Source of the DNA: Bemisia tabaci
Lineage: Eukaryota; Arthropoda; Insecta; Hemiptera; Aleyrodidae
DNA: 64,000 nt
Direction: 5' to 3'
NCBI RefSeq assembly: GCF_918797505.1
Contig: NC_092795.1
Coordinates: 22,865,131 to 22,929,130 of the forward strand
This document shows, piece by piece, positions 45,475 through 57,278 of the stretch; position 1 is the first letter of the stretch, and the number at the start of each line of letters is the position of its first letter. Made by a program: the position numbers and the translations under genes. A model generated the notes under the pieces. It did not search any database. It was not told where the DNA came from and worked only from the letters and a program-made list of their open reading frames with translations.

Positions 45475-46240
45475 GGTTGAAAACATAACACTTAACTTCA
45501 AATAACAAAGAAAGTAGCAGCAACATAGGAAAATCCTTTGGCACAGTCATTCTAGGACATATAAGGAATAAGAAAATGCTAATATCTCAGGATATTTTGC
45601 GTATTTCTCGAGAAAAGTCCATTTGAAGTTGGCAACCTCGAATAAGCCCTATGCTACCCATGTAAAATCCACGTATGCACTTATTACTCAAATTTAAAGT
45701 TCTTATAAAAAAATTATTAGCAGCAACATAGGAAAATCCTTTGGCACGGTCAAAGTATGATACCTAAGGAATAAGAAAATGTTAACGTCCAGGAGTATTT
45801 TGCGTATTTCTCGAGAAAAGTCCATCTAAAGTTGGCAACCTCGAATAAGCCCTATGCTACCCATGTAAAATCCACGCATGCACTTATTACTCAAATTTAA
45901 AGTTCTTATAAAAAAATTATTAGCAGCAACATAGGAAAATCCTTTGGCACGGTCAAAGTATGATACCTAAGGAATAAGAAAATGTTAACGTCCAGGAGTA
46001 TTTTGCGTATTTCTCGAGAAAAGTCCATCTAAAGTTGGCAACCTCGAATCAGCCCTATGTTAGCAATGTAAAATCAACGTCAAATACCCAAACTTTAACT
46101 TCTTATAACAAAGATATTAGCAGCAACATAGGAAAACCCTTTGGCACGATCAAAGTAGGATACATAAGGAATAAGAAAATGTTAACATCTAGGAGTATTT
46201 TGAGTATTTCTCGAGAAAAGTCATTTTAAGTTTTTTGTCT
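45475..46240. repeat. Tandem array, ~203-bp units, about 3.7 copies
   Basis: AGCAGCAACATAGGAAAA recurs with CAACAT at 45521, 45724, 45927 and 46124 (spacings 203, 203, 197). Each unit also holds CCTTTGGCAC, AGGAATAAGAAAATG, TTTCTCGAGAAAAGTCC and TTGGCAACCTCGAAT. The two middle units are nearly identical, so amplification of that part was recent. Confidence 0.9.
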
Positions 46241-46469
46241 TTTCCCCATATGTTTTCAATGGGGAAGTTCATTCCCGAGATTTTTCCTTCAACTTTTCCC
46301 GCTTATCCATGGTGATCTACGAATGAAAATCACAAATAAACTATCATTCCTTGTCAGAAAAACGTTCCTCACCATGAATATCAAGAAAAATTGTGCGTTT
46401 TCAAAAAAAAATTTTTGATGACTTTTTCGATTTTTGTCCACGGAGTGCCGCACTGTGCGCCGGGAGTAG

Positions 46470-48850
46470 ACGTGTAGTGTATTAGCGTTAATAATTTTTC
46501 GCCTGTTTTTCCTGGAATTATGTGGAGACGGCTCTTGGTCTGAGCTGTCTCGGCGTGAATGAAATTATAACCGTTTTGCATTATTGAAAAATACTTCTCT
46601 TTTTTTTCCAGGTGCGGTTCAAGTTGAAATTTGCAAATATCAAGTATAGAATTTAACGTGAGTACATTAAGTCGCTTCCAGGAAATACGGGGTGAAACCA
46701 GTGTTAGAGAGCTTTCTCCGTGTTGTTTCATATTGATTTTTCGTTTTTTAGTGCAACTTGAACTAAAATGCATGCGGAGCATGAAAATCGTATGTTATCT
46801 GTACAGAACGTAAATTTTGAAATACATGATAGTGTGTGTTCTCAATATTTTATAAAATTGAAAAATGAATCTAGATATAAAAATAGTGTTTTTGCATGCG
46901 GATTTATTATAGGAGGAATGCGAATTCGTGTGATATCAGCAAGCAGTTTATTCTATACATGTTGAGGGTTCGTCCTGTATAATTAATAATACACATCGAA
47001 GAGACAATTTTCGGCGACGATCCTTGAAAATCATTATTTGTTTAACGCAGAATGGATTCGTTCATGCGGCAGGGAGAAAATCTTCCGAATAGGCCTCTAA
47101 GGGACTCAAGACTATTCTCCCAGAAAACGTTACAAACTTTAAAATTAGATTGATTCAGGGGGAAACACGCCGATGAGATTAAACTTTGTTGAATAGTGGC
47201 TTTCTCCCTTCAAAATTTGCCAAATGAAGAAGTTAAATTCGTGAGAATTCTCATCGGAATAAGATGACTTTCATTGATGTACCTCCTGTTGCCAAAAACT
47301 TTAATCGAATCGGACGGTATTTTCAACTTATCGATCGAGTTGTCCTTTCTTCGCAAACAATAGGACGTATTTTGCTAAAGAGGAATTAGATACAGGGATT
47401 TGATTGGAAAGAGCCATGTACATAGGATTTACATCCTTCATGAGTCTTTCCGAATCAATTCATTCGCACATACTTCTTTTTACCGTGAATACATCATATA
47501 GTGATTGCAAGCCTGCTCAGTGCTCATCCATCTATAAGGTATCACGTATAGTCGCACGATGTTCCAGCTTGCAAATAAAAAGCTGAGTGAAACGCACTAC
47601 AAAAGCGATCTGAAACTTTTTCTCTACTCTCGATACATTGTTTAGGTTCGTTTGCAACTCAATTCACTCAAAAAAAGTTTGCAGAAAACATTTCCAATAC
47701 TCCCTCCCCCCCCTTTAAAAAATCGCACTAGAACTGATTAGAATTAACTTTTAAGCTCTTATTCTAAATTTTGGTATTCCCGACTTTTTGATTTCCCTAA
47801 AAAATAGTGTAAACTCAGCCCTATTCCACCATCTTGTTTTTTACCTGCGCTGTCACATCAGGACTCTATGATGAATGCGACATAAAATCGAGTCTCCGCT
47901 CCTCACAGCAGTCATCGCTCAGTGTGAAAGAGACCTTGGGCAAGCACTCAGACGCGGCTAAACGATCTTCACAGCCACCTGCAGAGACGGTCTACCTGGG
48001 TGTCACCTATCGGCGGACCGTGCCAAAAGTCGGAATCGCAATTGCAAACGCACACGACTTCGCATCGCTAAGGACGCAACTACACTCTGCAGTGAACCCT
48101 GTGGTCCATTCATTTCAATACTTTCCCGGGCTCATTCCGGTGTGCAGTTAAGCCCTTTTGTCAGCCCGGCGCCGGCTTTTCGTGTTTTTGGCACTCGGCG
48201 CCCTTTCGCCGCGACGCGAGCGCCCATAAATACTAATAAACGATCAGATTTTCACCTCGTTCCGTCGCTTCGGATTTATTTCAGTGGGTCCATCACTCAC
48301 CATTTTTCCCGACCTCGGATTCGAATTATGGTCCCTTCAAATCCGAGATGAAATTGTTCTGTTCGGGGATCTATTTCGGTCGGAAATGAGGCGCAGGCTC
48401 TTGTAAAATGGTCGAGACAGGTGTAGGAGATGTCCAATTATGAATCTCACAACACAGTGTATGCTCCGAGCCCGATCATAAAACCCTTTTGACTTTACGA
48501 GCTCGTTACATTGTTACTTTTCGTTTCTCATGCCAACGACTTCCTTGCACGAAGCCCTTGATTTTGACTTAAAGTCGTGAGATTCAAAGGAAAGTCGTTG
48601 CTCCAGATTGATGGGATCCAAAATGCGTCTGCAATGGAGCTCTAGTGTTTTTGAGGGATTTGCGATTTTAATATTTTTACATGCGTAATTTATGAGAAAC
48701 ATGATGGTGGCACTGGTTTTTGTCTGAAACGAACTCCAAAGCTCACAGAAACCTCTGAAAGATGAGGCCGTAATGGAGGGGATATTCCACGCTATCCTGA
48801 AAGTCCTCCAAATAAAGTCAAACCCTCCACGCAAAGATACGGAGAAAATA
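46470..48850. other. Unassigned region with one GC-richer open frame
   Basis: A plus frame of 105 codons (47834-48151) lies in a locally GC-richer segment. It includes SSLRSSQQSSLSVKETLGKH, and later PAETVYLGVTYRRTVPKVG. No family recognised and no clear exon borders, so it is mentioned and not called. A minus frame of 133 codons (46381-46782) crosses the inverted-repeat end and is not a gene. Confidence 0.35.
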
Positions 48851-48864
48851 TATTAACAGGGTTG

Positions 48865-49666
48865 CAGGGCCGGATTTACCTACTTGCCGCCCCCTTCTCT
48901 TTCGTTTTGGAACATCAATAAAAACCATCAAGTGAGCATGCCGGAGGGGGAGGGGTGCATAAGACGCGTTTACCTACTCATGTTGGATACATTTTTTGCG
49001 AAAGCCCTGTCAACACTACTAGTAAAATTTCACGGAACTTTGCGCGAAAGTTAAATTCTGTAAACCTGTCTCTGTGTGGACAAGGTCCTCCGTTCATGAG
49101 AAATGAACCAAAAAATTATGAAAGAACAATCATAAATGTGGTTGAATAATTTTAAATTGTTCCGCCGCCGCTGCGCCTGCGCCGCGTTGATAGCACTGTG
49201 TTTGGCGCAATGCGTGAAGTATTCTTGCAGTCTTGTAGGCGCTATGCGTTTCACGCCAACCGCTCCTGACCGCACTGTGTTTGACGCAATGGGTGAAGTA
49301 TTCATGCAGACTTGTAGGCGCTAATATGTGTTACATGCCGACTGCCGCGCCGCGCCGAGGGCTTGTCCGTTTCTTTTCAAGTCCTCGTCATCATTCCTCT
49401 CTGCGTTGAGCTCCAGGCCAAATTGCGTGTTCAGTTCCTCTCTTGACTCGACTAATTAAAGATGCTATCTTTTCTATCACCGAAAAACGAAAAAAATCGA
49501 AATTACTCAGGAAAGAGAAATTTTGTCCCTTTTTCTCATCGATATTTTTTTTTTCTGAATCCGATTTTTTTTAAACCTACATTCAAAAAAATTGCAAAAT
49601 TTGCCGCCCCCTAAATTTGACGCCGTAGGCCGCGGCCCATGTGGCCACCCCCTTAATCCGGCCCTG
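48865..49666 (+). mobile_element. Non-autonomous hAT-like element, copy 2 (802 bp) with 8-bp target duplication
   Basis: It starts CAGGGCCGGATTTACC and ends TAATCCGGCCCTG. Flanks are CAGGGTTG (48857-48864) and CAGGTTTG (49667-49674), an 8-bp duplication with one mismatch. Along its length it matches the inverse of 6225-7048. It carries about two units of the 69-bp internal repeat (TTGTAGGCGCTATGCGTTTC) near 49195-49325. No transposase. The frames of 61-84 codons across it are incidental. Confidence 0.85.
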
Positions 49667-49679
49667 CAGGTTTGCCGTG

Positions 49680-50600
49680 ATTTCAATTGTGGAGCCCACA
49701 AACGCAGTGGCAACCGTGTCAATGTATTTGCATTATGTATAATGTATTTTTATCTTTACATACAGAGTTTGACTTGATATACATGTGGACTTACAGGATA
49801 CCCCCTCCATTACAGCATTAAGAGTTTGTTTCAGAGAAAACCAGTGGCACAATCGTGTATTTCGCAAAATTTTACATGAAAATCAGTACTTTAATAACAA
49901 ATTCCTGCCACATGCAAGAGCTCCATTGCCTTCTAATTGGTCATAACTAGTAAATGCTCTAAACAGCATAGCTCTAAAAGGAATTTACTCTTAATGATCA
50001 TGTTCTCTTTGTGATAAGTAATCCTATTCACAGAGGCAAGCACTGATGACAATGACGGAATATCAGCAGTTGTATCTCTAAAATCTGTTTGATATTAAGC
50101 TTGATGACTGATGAGAATAAAATTTACACCCGAATAATGATTTACATTCCCCTCTGAGAAAGTAGTATGCATAGCAAAAAATTATAGAACATCGCAAACC
50201 TTGACACGTCCTTTCCTCTCATGGAATTTTACTAAAAAATTATGTTTCATTTAGATACAAAAAAGAGAGGGGAGAGAGTAAGCAAATCAAATACAACTCT
50301 TCCTATTCGGTGACTTCTGCTTGCTATGGTATTCGGTAGCAGGGTTAATTATTTTTATCGAGGTATAGCGAGATAGGTTCAGGTGGATCAATCAAAGATG
50401 AGTACTTTTGAAGAGGCACTTGACGCGGTTGCAAGTTTAATAAGTTGAAGTGGACACCCGTGTTTGAGTCCCCCGGTCTCGACAAACACTCGAAGCGGTC
50501 GCAGGATTGTGAAATCCGATTACTCTAAAGAACTCGTTTTTTATTTAGTGGGTGTCTATGAGAGGTGAGATCGTTAGAGTCTTTGCCAACGTTCATAACC
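49680..50600. other. Unassigned AT-rich region
   Basis: No supported features. Confidence 0.5.
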
Positions 50601-50604
50601 GGTG

Positions 50605-50765
50605 GCGCGGCGTGCTTGGCGATATATCGATTTATCTGCCGTTTAAGCACATGGAAAAGGATCGATAAACCGGGTGTTAGTAACGAACACCTTAATGATC
50701 TATTCTTTACCATGGCTTCAAATGGGGAAATATCGATAAACGATCATTCGCAGGCCTCGCGACTG
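50605..50765. mobile_element. Small palindromic element (GGCGTGCTTGGCGATATATC ends), copy 2
   Basis: Same motif order as the copy at 4822-4980: GGCGTGCTTGGCGATATATC, CATGGAAAAGGATCGATAAA, GGTGTTAGTAACGAACACC, CTTCAAATGGGGAAATATCG, ATAAACGATCATTCGC. Arms are inverse complements over roughly 40 bp. Confidence 0.65.
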
Positions 50766-50829
50766 CTCGTCACGCACCGTCGCCGCGGGAATGTGTCAAA
50801 CCCAGGCTGACGTGGAAGTGCACGAGAAT

Positions 50830-51740
50830 TGATTTGACCATTTTTGGGGTTTTTTTTATGATCGGGTGGATTTGAATTGGAGTGGGTGTCGTTTATATTT
50901 GAAACTTTCTAGAGGTTTGAGTTAACTCGGTCACTCTGACCTTTCGTCATCTGTGCACAGGAAGTTTGCGATGATGTCAGATCTTTTGGTCCGATGTCCG
51001 ATGAATAATTGTTGAAGTTGTATTACAAATGGGAAAAAGTACGTCTTGGAAAATTATGTCACATCTTGCACATAAATGACAGAAGTTTTTCTTACGGCTG
51101 AACCCCGCGGCTCCCAAAGAAAGATTCAGGGAGTTCGAGTACCTTCCTCCGCAACAAGTTACCCAAAGAGGTCATTTTCCTCAGTGAATCCAGGTTTCTC
51201 CTTCAAATAAACCTCATGGGAAATTTTCGACTGAAGATCGTCCATTTCCATGTAATATTTCTGGCTGCTTCTCTGAAATTTGTCTGCGGTTCCATTTTGC
51301 ACGCGCTGCAAAAAAAAAAAAAATTCAATAAAATTCAACTAGTGAATGTCGGAATGGGCGTTTTGCCGGGAAAGTTTCTGCCGATTGGCTTCTCTAAAAA
51401 GGTATCATGGAGGTATTATGGAGTTTCCATCAAATATTCTCATCGGGATTTTACACAATGTCCCTACGAGGACCCATGGGGATTCCTGCCCATGGATACA
51501 CTTAAGGACCTATAGGGCAAAATCCCGATTGGAAACCATGGGATTAATTACGTATAAGACTCCCTGCCCATAAGTTTCTATGGAGACCTAGAGCACCCTC
51601 CCGATAAGAGCCCGGAGGCATTGTGGGTCCCCATTCACCATCGTAATTTATTTGAGCTTTATTTTCCGAGAGTAACTTTTATACACTGGGGAAGATAGCA
51701 GCGCGGGAAATAACTTGTCTCTTTTCAGATGAGTCCTAGC
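50830..51740. other. Unassigned region
   Basis: An A run at 51311-51323. A plus frame of 99 codons (51216-51515) is open but unrecognised and has no exon borders. Confidence 0.45.
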
Positions 51741-51749
51741 TTGCCTCTA

Positions 51750-52002
51750 CTGCCGTGCTAAGGAAGAACGCCGTATGAACATTCGAGAGTTGCCGGATTT
51801 ACTTCGATAAAATGTTTACTTTTGAGAAAAGTTATGAATATTTCTCCTTTAAATTTTTAGAATATCTAGGTGAAATTGTGAACAAAATTATCTGAAAAAT
51901 TGGGAGGAAAATATTCATAAGTTTACCAGAAAATTCGCGTTTTATGAAAGGAAATTTGGCAACGCCTGAAGGTTCATACGGTGTTTTTCCTTAGCACGGC
52001 AG
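51750..52002. mobile_element. 253-bp MITE with CTGCCGTGCTAAGG ends and TCTA duplication
   Basis: CTGCCGTGCTAAGGAAGAAC at the left and TTTTTCCTTAGCACGGCAG at the right, with the inverted match continuing through GCCGTATGAAC and TTGCC. TCTA flanks it at 51746-51749 and 52003-52006. Single ends of the family occur near 490, 7332, 9430, 20455, 21349, 36280, 42420 and 56975, making it the most widespread family in the window. Confidence 0.85.
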
Positions 52003-52079
52003 TCTACTCCTATGCACCTCAAGTCTCATTCTTAGACAGACGTTTTCCTTTTCGAAAAGGAGCGATTAAATTCGGCAAG

Positions 52080-52507
52080 CCTGTGAGCGGATTGGCCGGA
52101 GCGTGGGACAGCCGGGCCGGGACATTTCCGTCTGCTGAGATCACCGGCGCGGCGACCGTCGACCGGAGGCCCGCGATAGATCATCCGCGGCCGCGTCTGT
52201 CCTCGCGACGATCAAGAACCGCGCACGGACCAGAGTACCCTGGCGGTAGTTACGGTGTTCTGGCTCAGTCTGGCGCGTGCGGATGTGACTAGCCGGCCGC
52301 GAAATGCGCGACGAGCGACGTGCCAAAAAGCGAAAAGCGCACAACAACGGGCGACGTGACACAACGGCCCGGCCGATGCGGTGGGAGGGCCGTTTTAGTG
52401 GATTTCCTTCCCACGCAGGCGCCGCCGAGCCGCCCGGCTCGATCCGACAACTTCGGATTCGCGAGGATGTTAGGGTTTCCATGCTTTCATCCGGGAACGG
52501 CCTGTCT
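52080..52507 (+). promoter_or_regulatory. CpG-rich island ending in a GTAAGT donor (candidate promoter and first exon)
   Basis: GC and CpG rise abruptly from about 52080 (GGCCGGAGCG, CCGGGCCGGG, GATCATCCGCGGCCGCG) and end at GGCCTGTCT|GTAAGT, a consensus 5' splice site with GT at 52508. Plus frames of 63-103 codons and a minus frame of 130 codons are open, as expected in GC-rich DNA, so coding is undecided. Motifs such as a run of basic residues (RAKKRKAHNNGRRD) in one plus frame are not diagnostic. A 5' exon of a plus-strand gene is the favoured reading. Confidence 0.4.
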
Positions 52508-53400
52508 GTAAGTCGCATGATGCATTTTTTCAAACGACCAAAGGTCTGAAGACACGATCATATTGCGATCAAAGTAGACCATTTGATGACCGATGGTCAT
52601 CATGCAACAGTCCTCTTTGATCAAAATTGGACGGGCCGTCAAATTTTGATCACAATAGAGAGCCACCCTTCATCATTCCTTGCCACACGAAACATTTCTG
52701 CAGGGTTTTAATTTGAAAATTAGGCGAAGAAACGATTTTCAGACTGATGACTCCCCACATTTTGATCGTAATTGGTTCGGGAATTCGATCATGTATTGAG
52801 GCCTTAGAGATTTCAATTTCGTGGTGGCCAGTGAGAGAGCGTAGCGTACACGAAAAAAAGTTTTAGGGGTATATTCCCATAAAATTTTGGTACTGCCCCA
52901 TTTTGTTGGACGATGACGAGACCCGCAACTCAAATTGGGGTAACACCGCAACAAATGGATTAGTGACCTAATTTATTCAAGTGCCACCACAATTAATTGA
53001 AAAACAAAAATATGCACTGCTGTCTCGCTGAGTATCCATGAAATTTTAACACAAAATCAATGCATAACGAGAGGATTCTATGCTGTTATCTGGATCATAT
53101 AAAATCAGGAATATAGTATCCATAAACATTATTTTTCATCTGCGTGGACTAGGAGGTTTGGTAAAAAAAAAGAAAAAAAGAAAAAAATGAATGGAGAATA
53201 CGGTAAACGACAAAGCAGCGGCAAAGTCAGGAAACGTCGCCACGGGCTCTCTACGCCCATGTTCTGGTAAGGGTGCATCTGTCAAGCCCTATCCCCGCAT
53301 GCGAAAAGTGAGTTTCGGACCCCTATGGACGACACGCGGAAAGCGCACAGTAGAGAGGGTCAACGGATAGGTTGAAAATGATGACAACTTTAAAAGCTTT

Positions 53401-53464
53401 AAAAGCTTGGCACAACACAAACCGTAGGATTTAAAAGCTTGGCACAACACAAAACGTAGGATTT
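53401..53464 (+). repeat. 32-bp direct repeat, two copies
   Basis: AAAAGCTTGGCACAACACAA followed by A(C/A)CGTAGGATTT occurs at 53401 and 53433, identical except one base. Confidence 0.85.
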
Positions 53465-53596
53465 TCAGAGGTGGTTTAATCGTTTTTGCAAACGCAAATG
53501 CTTTTAGGAGCCGGAGCCATCCTTAAATTTTATAAATGTGAGAAAATAAACAACGTAAGAGCCTGCCAAAAAAAGGGATGTTTTCCCCCCTTTTTG

Positions 53597-53884
53597 GAGG
53601 AACTCAAGGATGTTGCTCGAATGTGGCCTTAACCAAACTCTATGATAAGAAAATCTTCCATAGTAAGCTGCGTCGTGTCTCTTTTATGGCGGTGTATGGA
53701 CTAAAGGTGTTTCTCCAACCGAGAAACTTAAATATATCAGCATTTTTCAATGAACAAACATGTAAACTTTGCACTACTCTATCCCCAAAACGAGCTTTGA
53801 ACTCAAGCTAAAACTTTTACTGGTAGATTGTCCTATCATAGCGTTTTGTTTAGACAACATAATATTTTGAACGAAACCCTTGAG
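53597..53884. mobile_element. Diverged palindromic element, weak
   Basis: GGAACTCAAGGATGTTGCTC ... CTCTATGAT at the left resembles the inverse of ATCATAGCG ... CCCTTGAGTTCCCCC at the right over about 50 bp with many mismatches. Possibly an old MITE. Confidence 0.35.
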
Positions 53885-53899
53885 TTCCCCCACGAAAGA

Positions 53900-55360
53900 G
53901 GCAATTTTTTAAGACGCCCTTTCCTTTAAGAGGCATTTTTTTGACTGTATGGTGAGACGAAATACACAATAAAATGCAGTTCAATTCTAAAATTTCATGT
54001 CCAGTCTCTCTCGAAGGCTCGATCCTCTGTGTGACGGTACGCTTAGAGTGATTTCCATACGGACTCGCTTCGGTAAAGTTTCGAAGCTGTTTGTTTACTC
54101 GCTGCAGCTTGGATGCGCCTAACCCTAACCTCCCTCCGCGGCCCTCGGTGTGACGTCCCTCAATTTTCACGTGAGCCGTGGGAAACATGTGATCATACGA
54201 ACGAGAGGCTCATCTAAAAGAGCAGTTACGTGAGAGGAGCGATGAGTTGCGTTTGGCTCCCGATCCCTCCCTGGAGTCCCCGCGACGCGTCAAAATTTGA
54301 CAGCGCCATGCCAACTTGTCAGGCCGTGGATACACGCCCCCATCCGTCGCAGGGGGCCCCTTTGCCGAATCGGGCTCGGTTTTGCTGGAGAATTCGGGCC
54401 GTTTTAGAGAAAATGGATCCTAGTCCGATTGGACTATGGTGGAGGATAGACAGGAACAACGTAACATCCAGATAAAGTCTACAGAGATTTTTAGGTTCAT
54501 TCCCTCCTTAAAAATTGACTTTATGGAATTTTTTGGACATATTCCCGAGCTCAGCACTGAACAGCACTAAGAACCATACATGTACAATACTGAGAGATTC
54601 TCTCTAACTTTCACTCGCCACAAGTTCACAGCAACTTTTTTCCGAAGTATTTCATTTTTTGGGAGCCTTGGCATATCTCTATTTGTCGTAGCACGAAGGA
54701 CTACACGTGTGTTACAGTTTTTTGTGCCTTTCGATCAATTCGTGAGCCAATGGATTTCTGTATATTTCGTTCATCCCTGTTGCATTCTTAAACCCCTCGG
54801 TCCAATCCTTCCTGAACTGAAAATATTCTCTCTGAGTTAGTTTGCGGCACCTTAAGAACACGGGAACCAATCAATACTGGATTATGTGTGTCTTAACTCC
54901 CTTTCAAAAGGAGTCGGCGTTTGTTCCACGTGCGAAAGTAATTTTAAACTTGCTGGAAGCTGCAAGCTCACGCAAGATTCACACACAATCCAATCTCACA
55001 GAGATAAACACCGCCTGCCGCGGTAAAGAGAAGACCGAAATTGTCCTCGTGAGCCATGCATTTTCCACCTCGACGCTCGCTTGACTCATCCCCGCGCTCT
55101 CGCAGGAACCACAGGGTGCAATAAGGGAGGTGCCTATTGTTGCAGGGCGGGTTGACTATGACGGAAACGAGACTGACATCCGGAACACTCGGCGTCAGCT
55201 GATACAAGTTGGCTGTTGAGTGTTGAGCAGTTGAGCCGCCGCAGATGGATGCTGAGCAACATGTGAGCGAACGAGGCGGTCGGCCGGGTTGTGGTTTTGT
55301 GACAAGTAGATGCGCCACAGCGTTGCTCAATCGCAATGTAAATAAATTGTTTCGGCTCAA
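53900..55360. other. Unassigned region
   Basis: Open frames of 80-130 codons on both strands, none with a recognised family or exon borders. Moderate GC around 54060-54440 and 55080-55340. Confidence 0.4.
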
Positions 55361-55363
55361 TGG

Positions 55364-55833
55364 CGCACAGTGGATTGAGTCAATTAGAGAGGTCGGACAT
55401 GAAAGTTTTGACTAAAACTACAAAATTTGATGTTTACTTCGTCACATTTTAAATTCCAAGGGGTGCTTTGAAAACAGATGGCACGAGCACTGGAAGAAAA
55501 AGTAGGTTGGATCTGGAGTCCAGACTCTTGAAAACAATGACAAGAAAAAGTACTCTTGATTCAATCGGATTTTCGCTAGAATCAAAAAGAAATCTGCTTA
55601 AATTAAGAGGCTGGGTTCTCGATTTAAGCTCAACTCCGATTGAATCAAGAGTACTTTTTCTTGTCATTGTTTTCAAGAGTCTGGACTCCAGATCCAACCT
55701 ACTTTTTCTTCCACTGAGGAAACCAATGAAACAACTTTTACAACCCCAAAGTTTTGTATAAAAAGAGTTATGAGCGTTTAAAGTTTCCAAATTTTGTCCG
55801 ACCTCTCCGATTGACTCGATCCACTGTGCGGCG
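55364..55833. mobile_element. Palindromic element with GCGCACAGTGGAT ends, copy 2, interrupted by a nested MITE
   Basis: Its outer ends GCGCACAGTGGATTGAGTCA and TGACTCGATCCACTGTGCGGC match the 246-bp copy at 7658-7903. Alignment shows continuity broken after ...GGCACGAG and resumed at AGGAAACCAATGAAAC. The 228-bp CACTGGAA element fills the gap. AG is present on both sides and may be a 2-bp duplication. Confidence 0.8.
55488..55715. mobile_element. CACTGGAAGAAAAA palindromic MITE, copy D, nested
   Basis: CACTGGAAGAAAAAGTAGG at the left is mirrored by CCTACTTTTTCTTCCACTG at the right. It shares GGATCTGGAGTCCAGACTC, ATGACAAGAAAAAGTACTC and TTGATTCAATCGG with copies A-C, but its arms are slightly different and it lacks the central AAGCTTAAAT, so it may be a subfamily. 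Frames of 97 and 131 codons through it come from the stop-poor palindrome. Confidence 0.85.
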
Positions 55834-55849
55834 CAGGGTAACAAGGTTG

Positions 55850-57200
55850 TTGCTGGGAAATTCAGAACATTTTACTCTATCGTGAAAAGCCAGAAAATTT
55901 TGCAATCAAGCCATTTATTTTCTTGCCCTGTTTAAACTCTCCACTGACTCCGATCCCAATTCTGCGCCCAATTGTTTACGCTCGAAATTGACATTGGACT
56001 ACGTACAGTAAGGAACTACTATTTATAGCTCATTTTAGAAACAACGTAAATGCAAATAATTTCCACTTTCAAATGGGTGCTTTTATGTACGAGCCAGGAA
56101 TAGTAGTTCCTTGAGGTCTTTAACTTGCTGACTTTTCAGCGAGGAACTCATTTATTGTAAAATGCAACGCAGTTTTGTATCATAAAAATAACTTGCATGC
56201 CCATAATCACTAAAAAGTCCGGACCTTGTAAAATTCCAGGACTCTTTTCACGCTGCAGAGATGGCTGGCGTAATTTTTCATTCGCAGAAAAAATTTGCGT
56301 AATTGTCGGAGTAAAAATGAGAGTATATCTTTTTACGGGTATTCAAGGAATTCAAGGAATCTCGATGAAGCATGAAAAAAAGCTGAGATATAAGTTGAAA
56401 CTTTTGACCCAGGGACTACCGGTTTCCGGGAATTAAATCACATGCATGTTTTTATAGTCATACCTCGGCTGATGAAATCAGCGTTGGTAATTAAGGCATG
56501 CAGGTGCAAACTAGAGTAGTATGGTCGTACACGTATGGAGATGGAAATGGTGTAGACGAAATATTTCCCACCAAACCCAAAGCTGAAAGTCTCAATTCTT
56601 CCCCCCTTTCTCCAATTTAAATAAAAGTTTCATAAGGGAGCAAAGTGATCGCTGATTTTCGCAATCATGGACATTACCAGCCAATGACAATGTAGTCAAA
56701 ATGAGAAACAAGGGTATCCCTCAGAGGGAATTTTTTTTTTCGGAATTCAATTGAGAGTGTAATGGTCGAATCTTCCAGTATTCGAGCACTCGTGCTAATG
56801 AAATCACGGAAGGAAACCGAATTTGTCTGGAATGTCTGAAACAAATCTGATGAACCGACTCCGAAGTGCAGTTAACTGAAAATAAATAAACTTACTGATA
56901 ACGGGAAGTGCTTTTTGTGGTAGATTTGTCCAAAGCTAATTGCTAGAGGTATTGAACTATCGACCAAATCTACCGTGCTGAGAAAGAACGCCACACGAAC
57001 ATTTCAGTGTTGCAAAATTCTCTCCAATAGAAAATGTAATTTCAAGAAAATTCACGAATGTTTTCCTTTAAAATTTTCTAGTCCTTTAGAACTGTGCATA
57101 AATTGTCTAAAATAAGTCACTTGTTTTCCTTGAAGATATAATTATCTGGCCGGAAAAGTTGGCGAAATTGGAATTTTGTACTGCATTTTTCACTGGAACG
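55850..57200. other. Unassigned region with MITE remnants at its end
   Basis: Nothing gene-like. A CCGTGCTGAGAAAGAACGCC end, a diverged member of the family at 51750, occurs near 56973. A half copy of the 16020 family lies at 57205-57265. Confidence 0.45.
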
Positions 57201-57278
57201 TCCGCGAACTGATTAGTGATTATTGAAACTGATGAACAAACCAATAGACAAAGAAGACATAGAGTGCAAACTTTCATA

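Larger units (their letters stand above)
42753..46460. mobile_element. Candidate 3.7-kb element bounded by GCGCACAGTGCGGCA inverted repeats
   Basis: The left boundary 42753-42798 (GCGCCGCACAGTGCGGCA ... TGGACAAAAATCG) matches, inverted, the right boundary 46428-46460 (CGATTTTTGTCCACGG, AGTGCCGCACTGTGCGC), with an ~8-bp and a 3-bp gap. Inside are two unrelated tandem arrays (42840-43560 and 45475-46240), an A run of about 37 bp near 43580, and AT-rich DNA. No transposase was recognised. Related end words occur in the 246-bp element at 7658-7903. No clear target duplication is visible. Confidence 0.55.

Noticed and set aside
46590..46661. Possible short exon between TTTTTTTTCCAG and GTGAGT
   Set aside because: Good splice-like sites, but the 40-odd bases between have stops in at least two frames and no homology. 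It could be non-coding but is unsupported.
46381..46782. Minus-strand 133-codon frame
   Set aside because: It runs across the inverted-repeat end of the 3.7-kb element, with no recognisable domain.
52141..52533. Minus-strand 130-codon Arg-rich frame
   Set aside because: It lies in a CpG-rich island where stop codons are rare, its composition is GC-driven, and the plus-strand donor argues for the other direction.
55449..55844. Overlapping 97- and 131-codon frames on both strands
   Set aside because: Both come from a stop-poor palindrome (MITE copy D), which encodes the same peptide on both strands.
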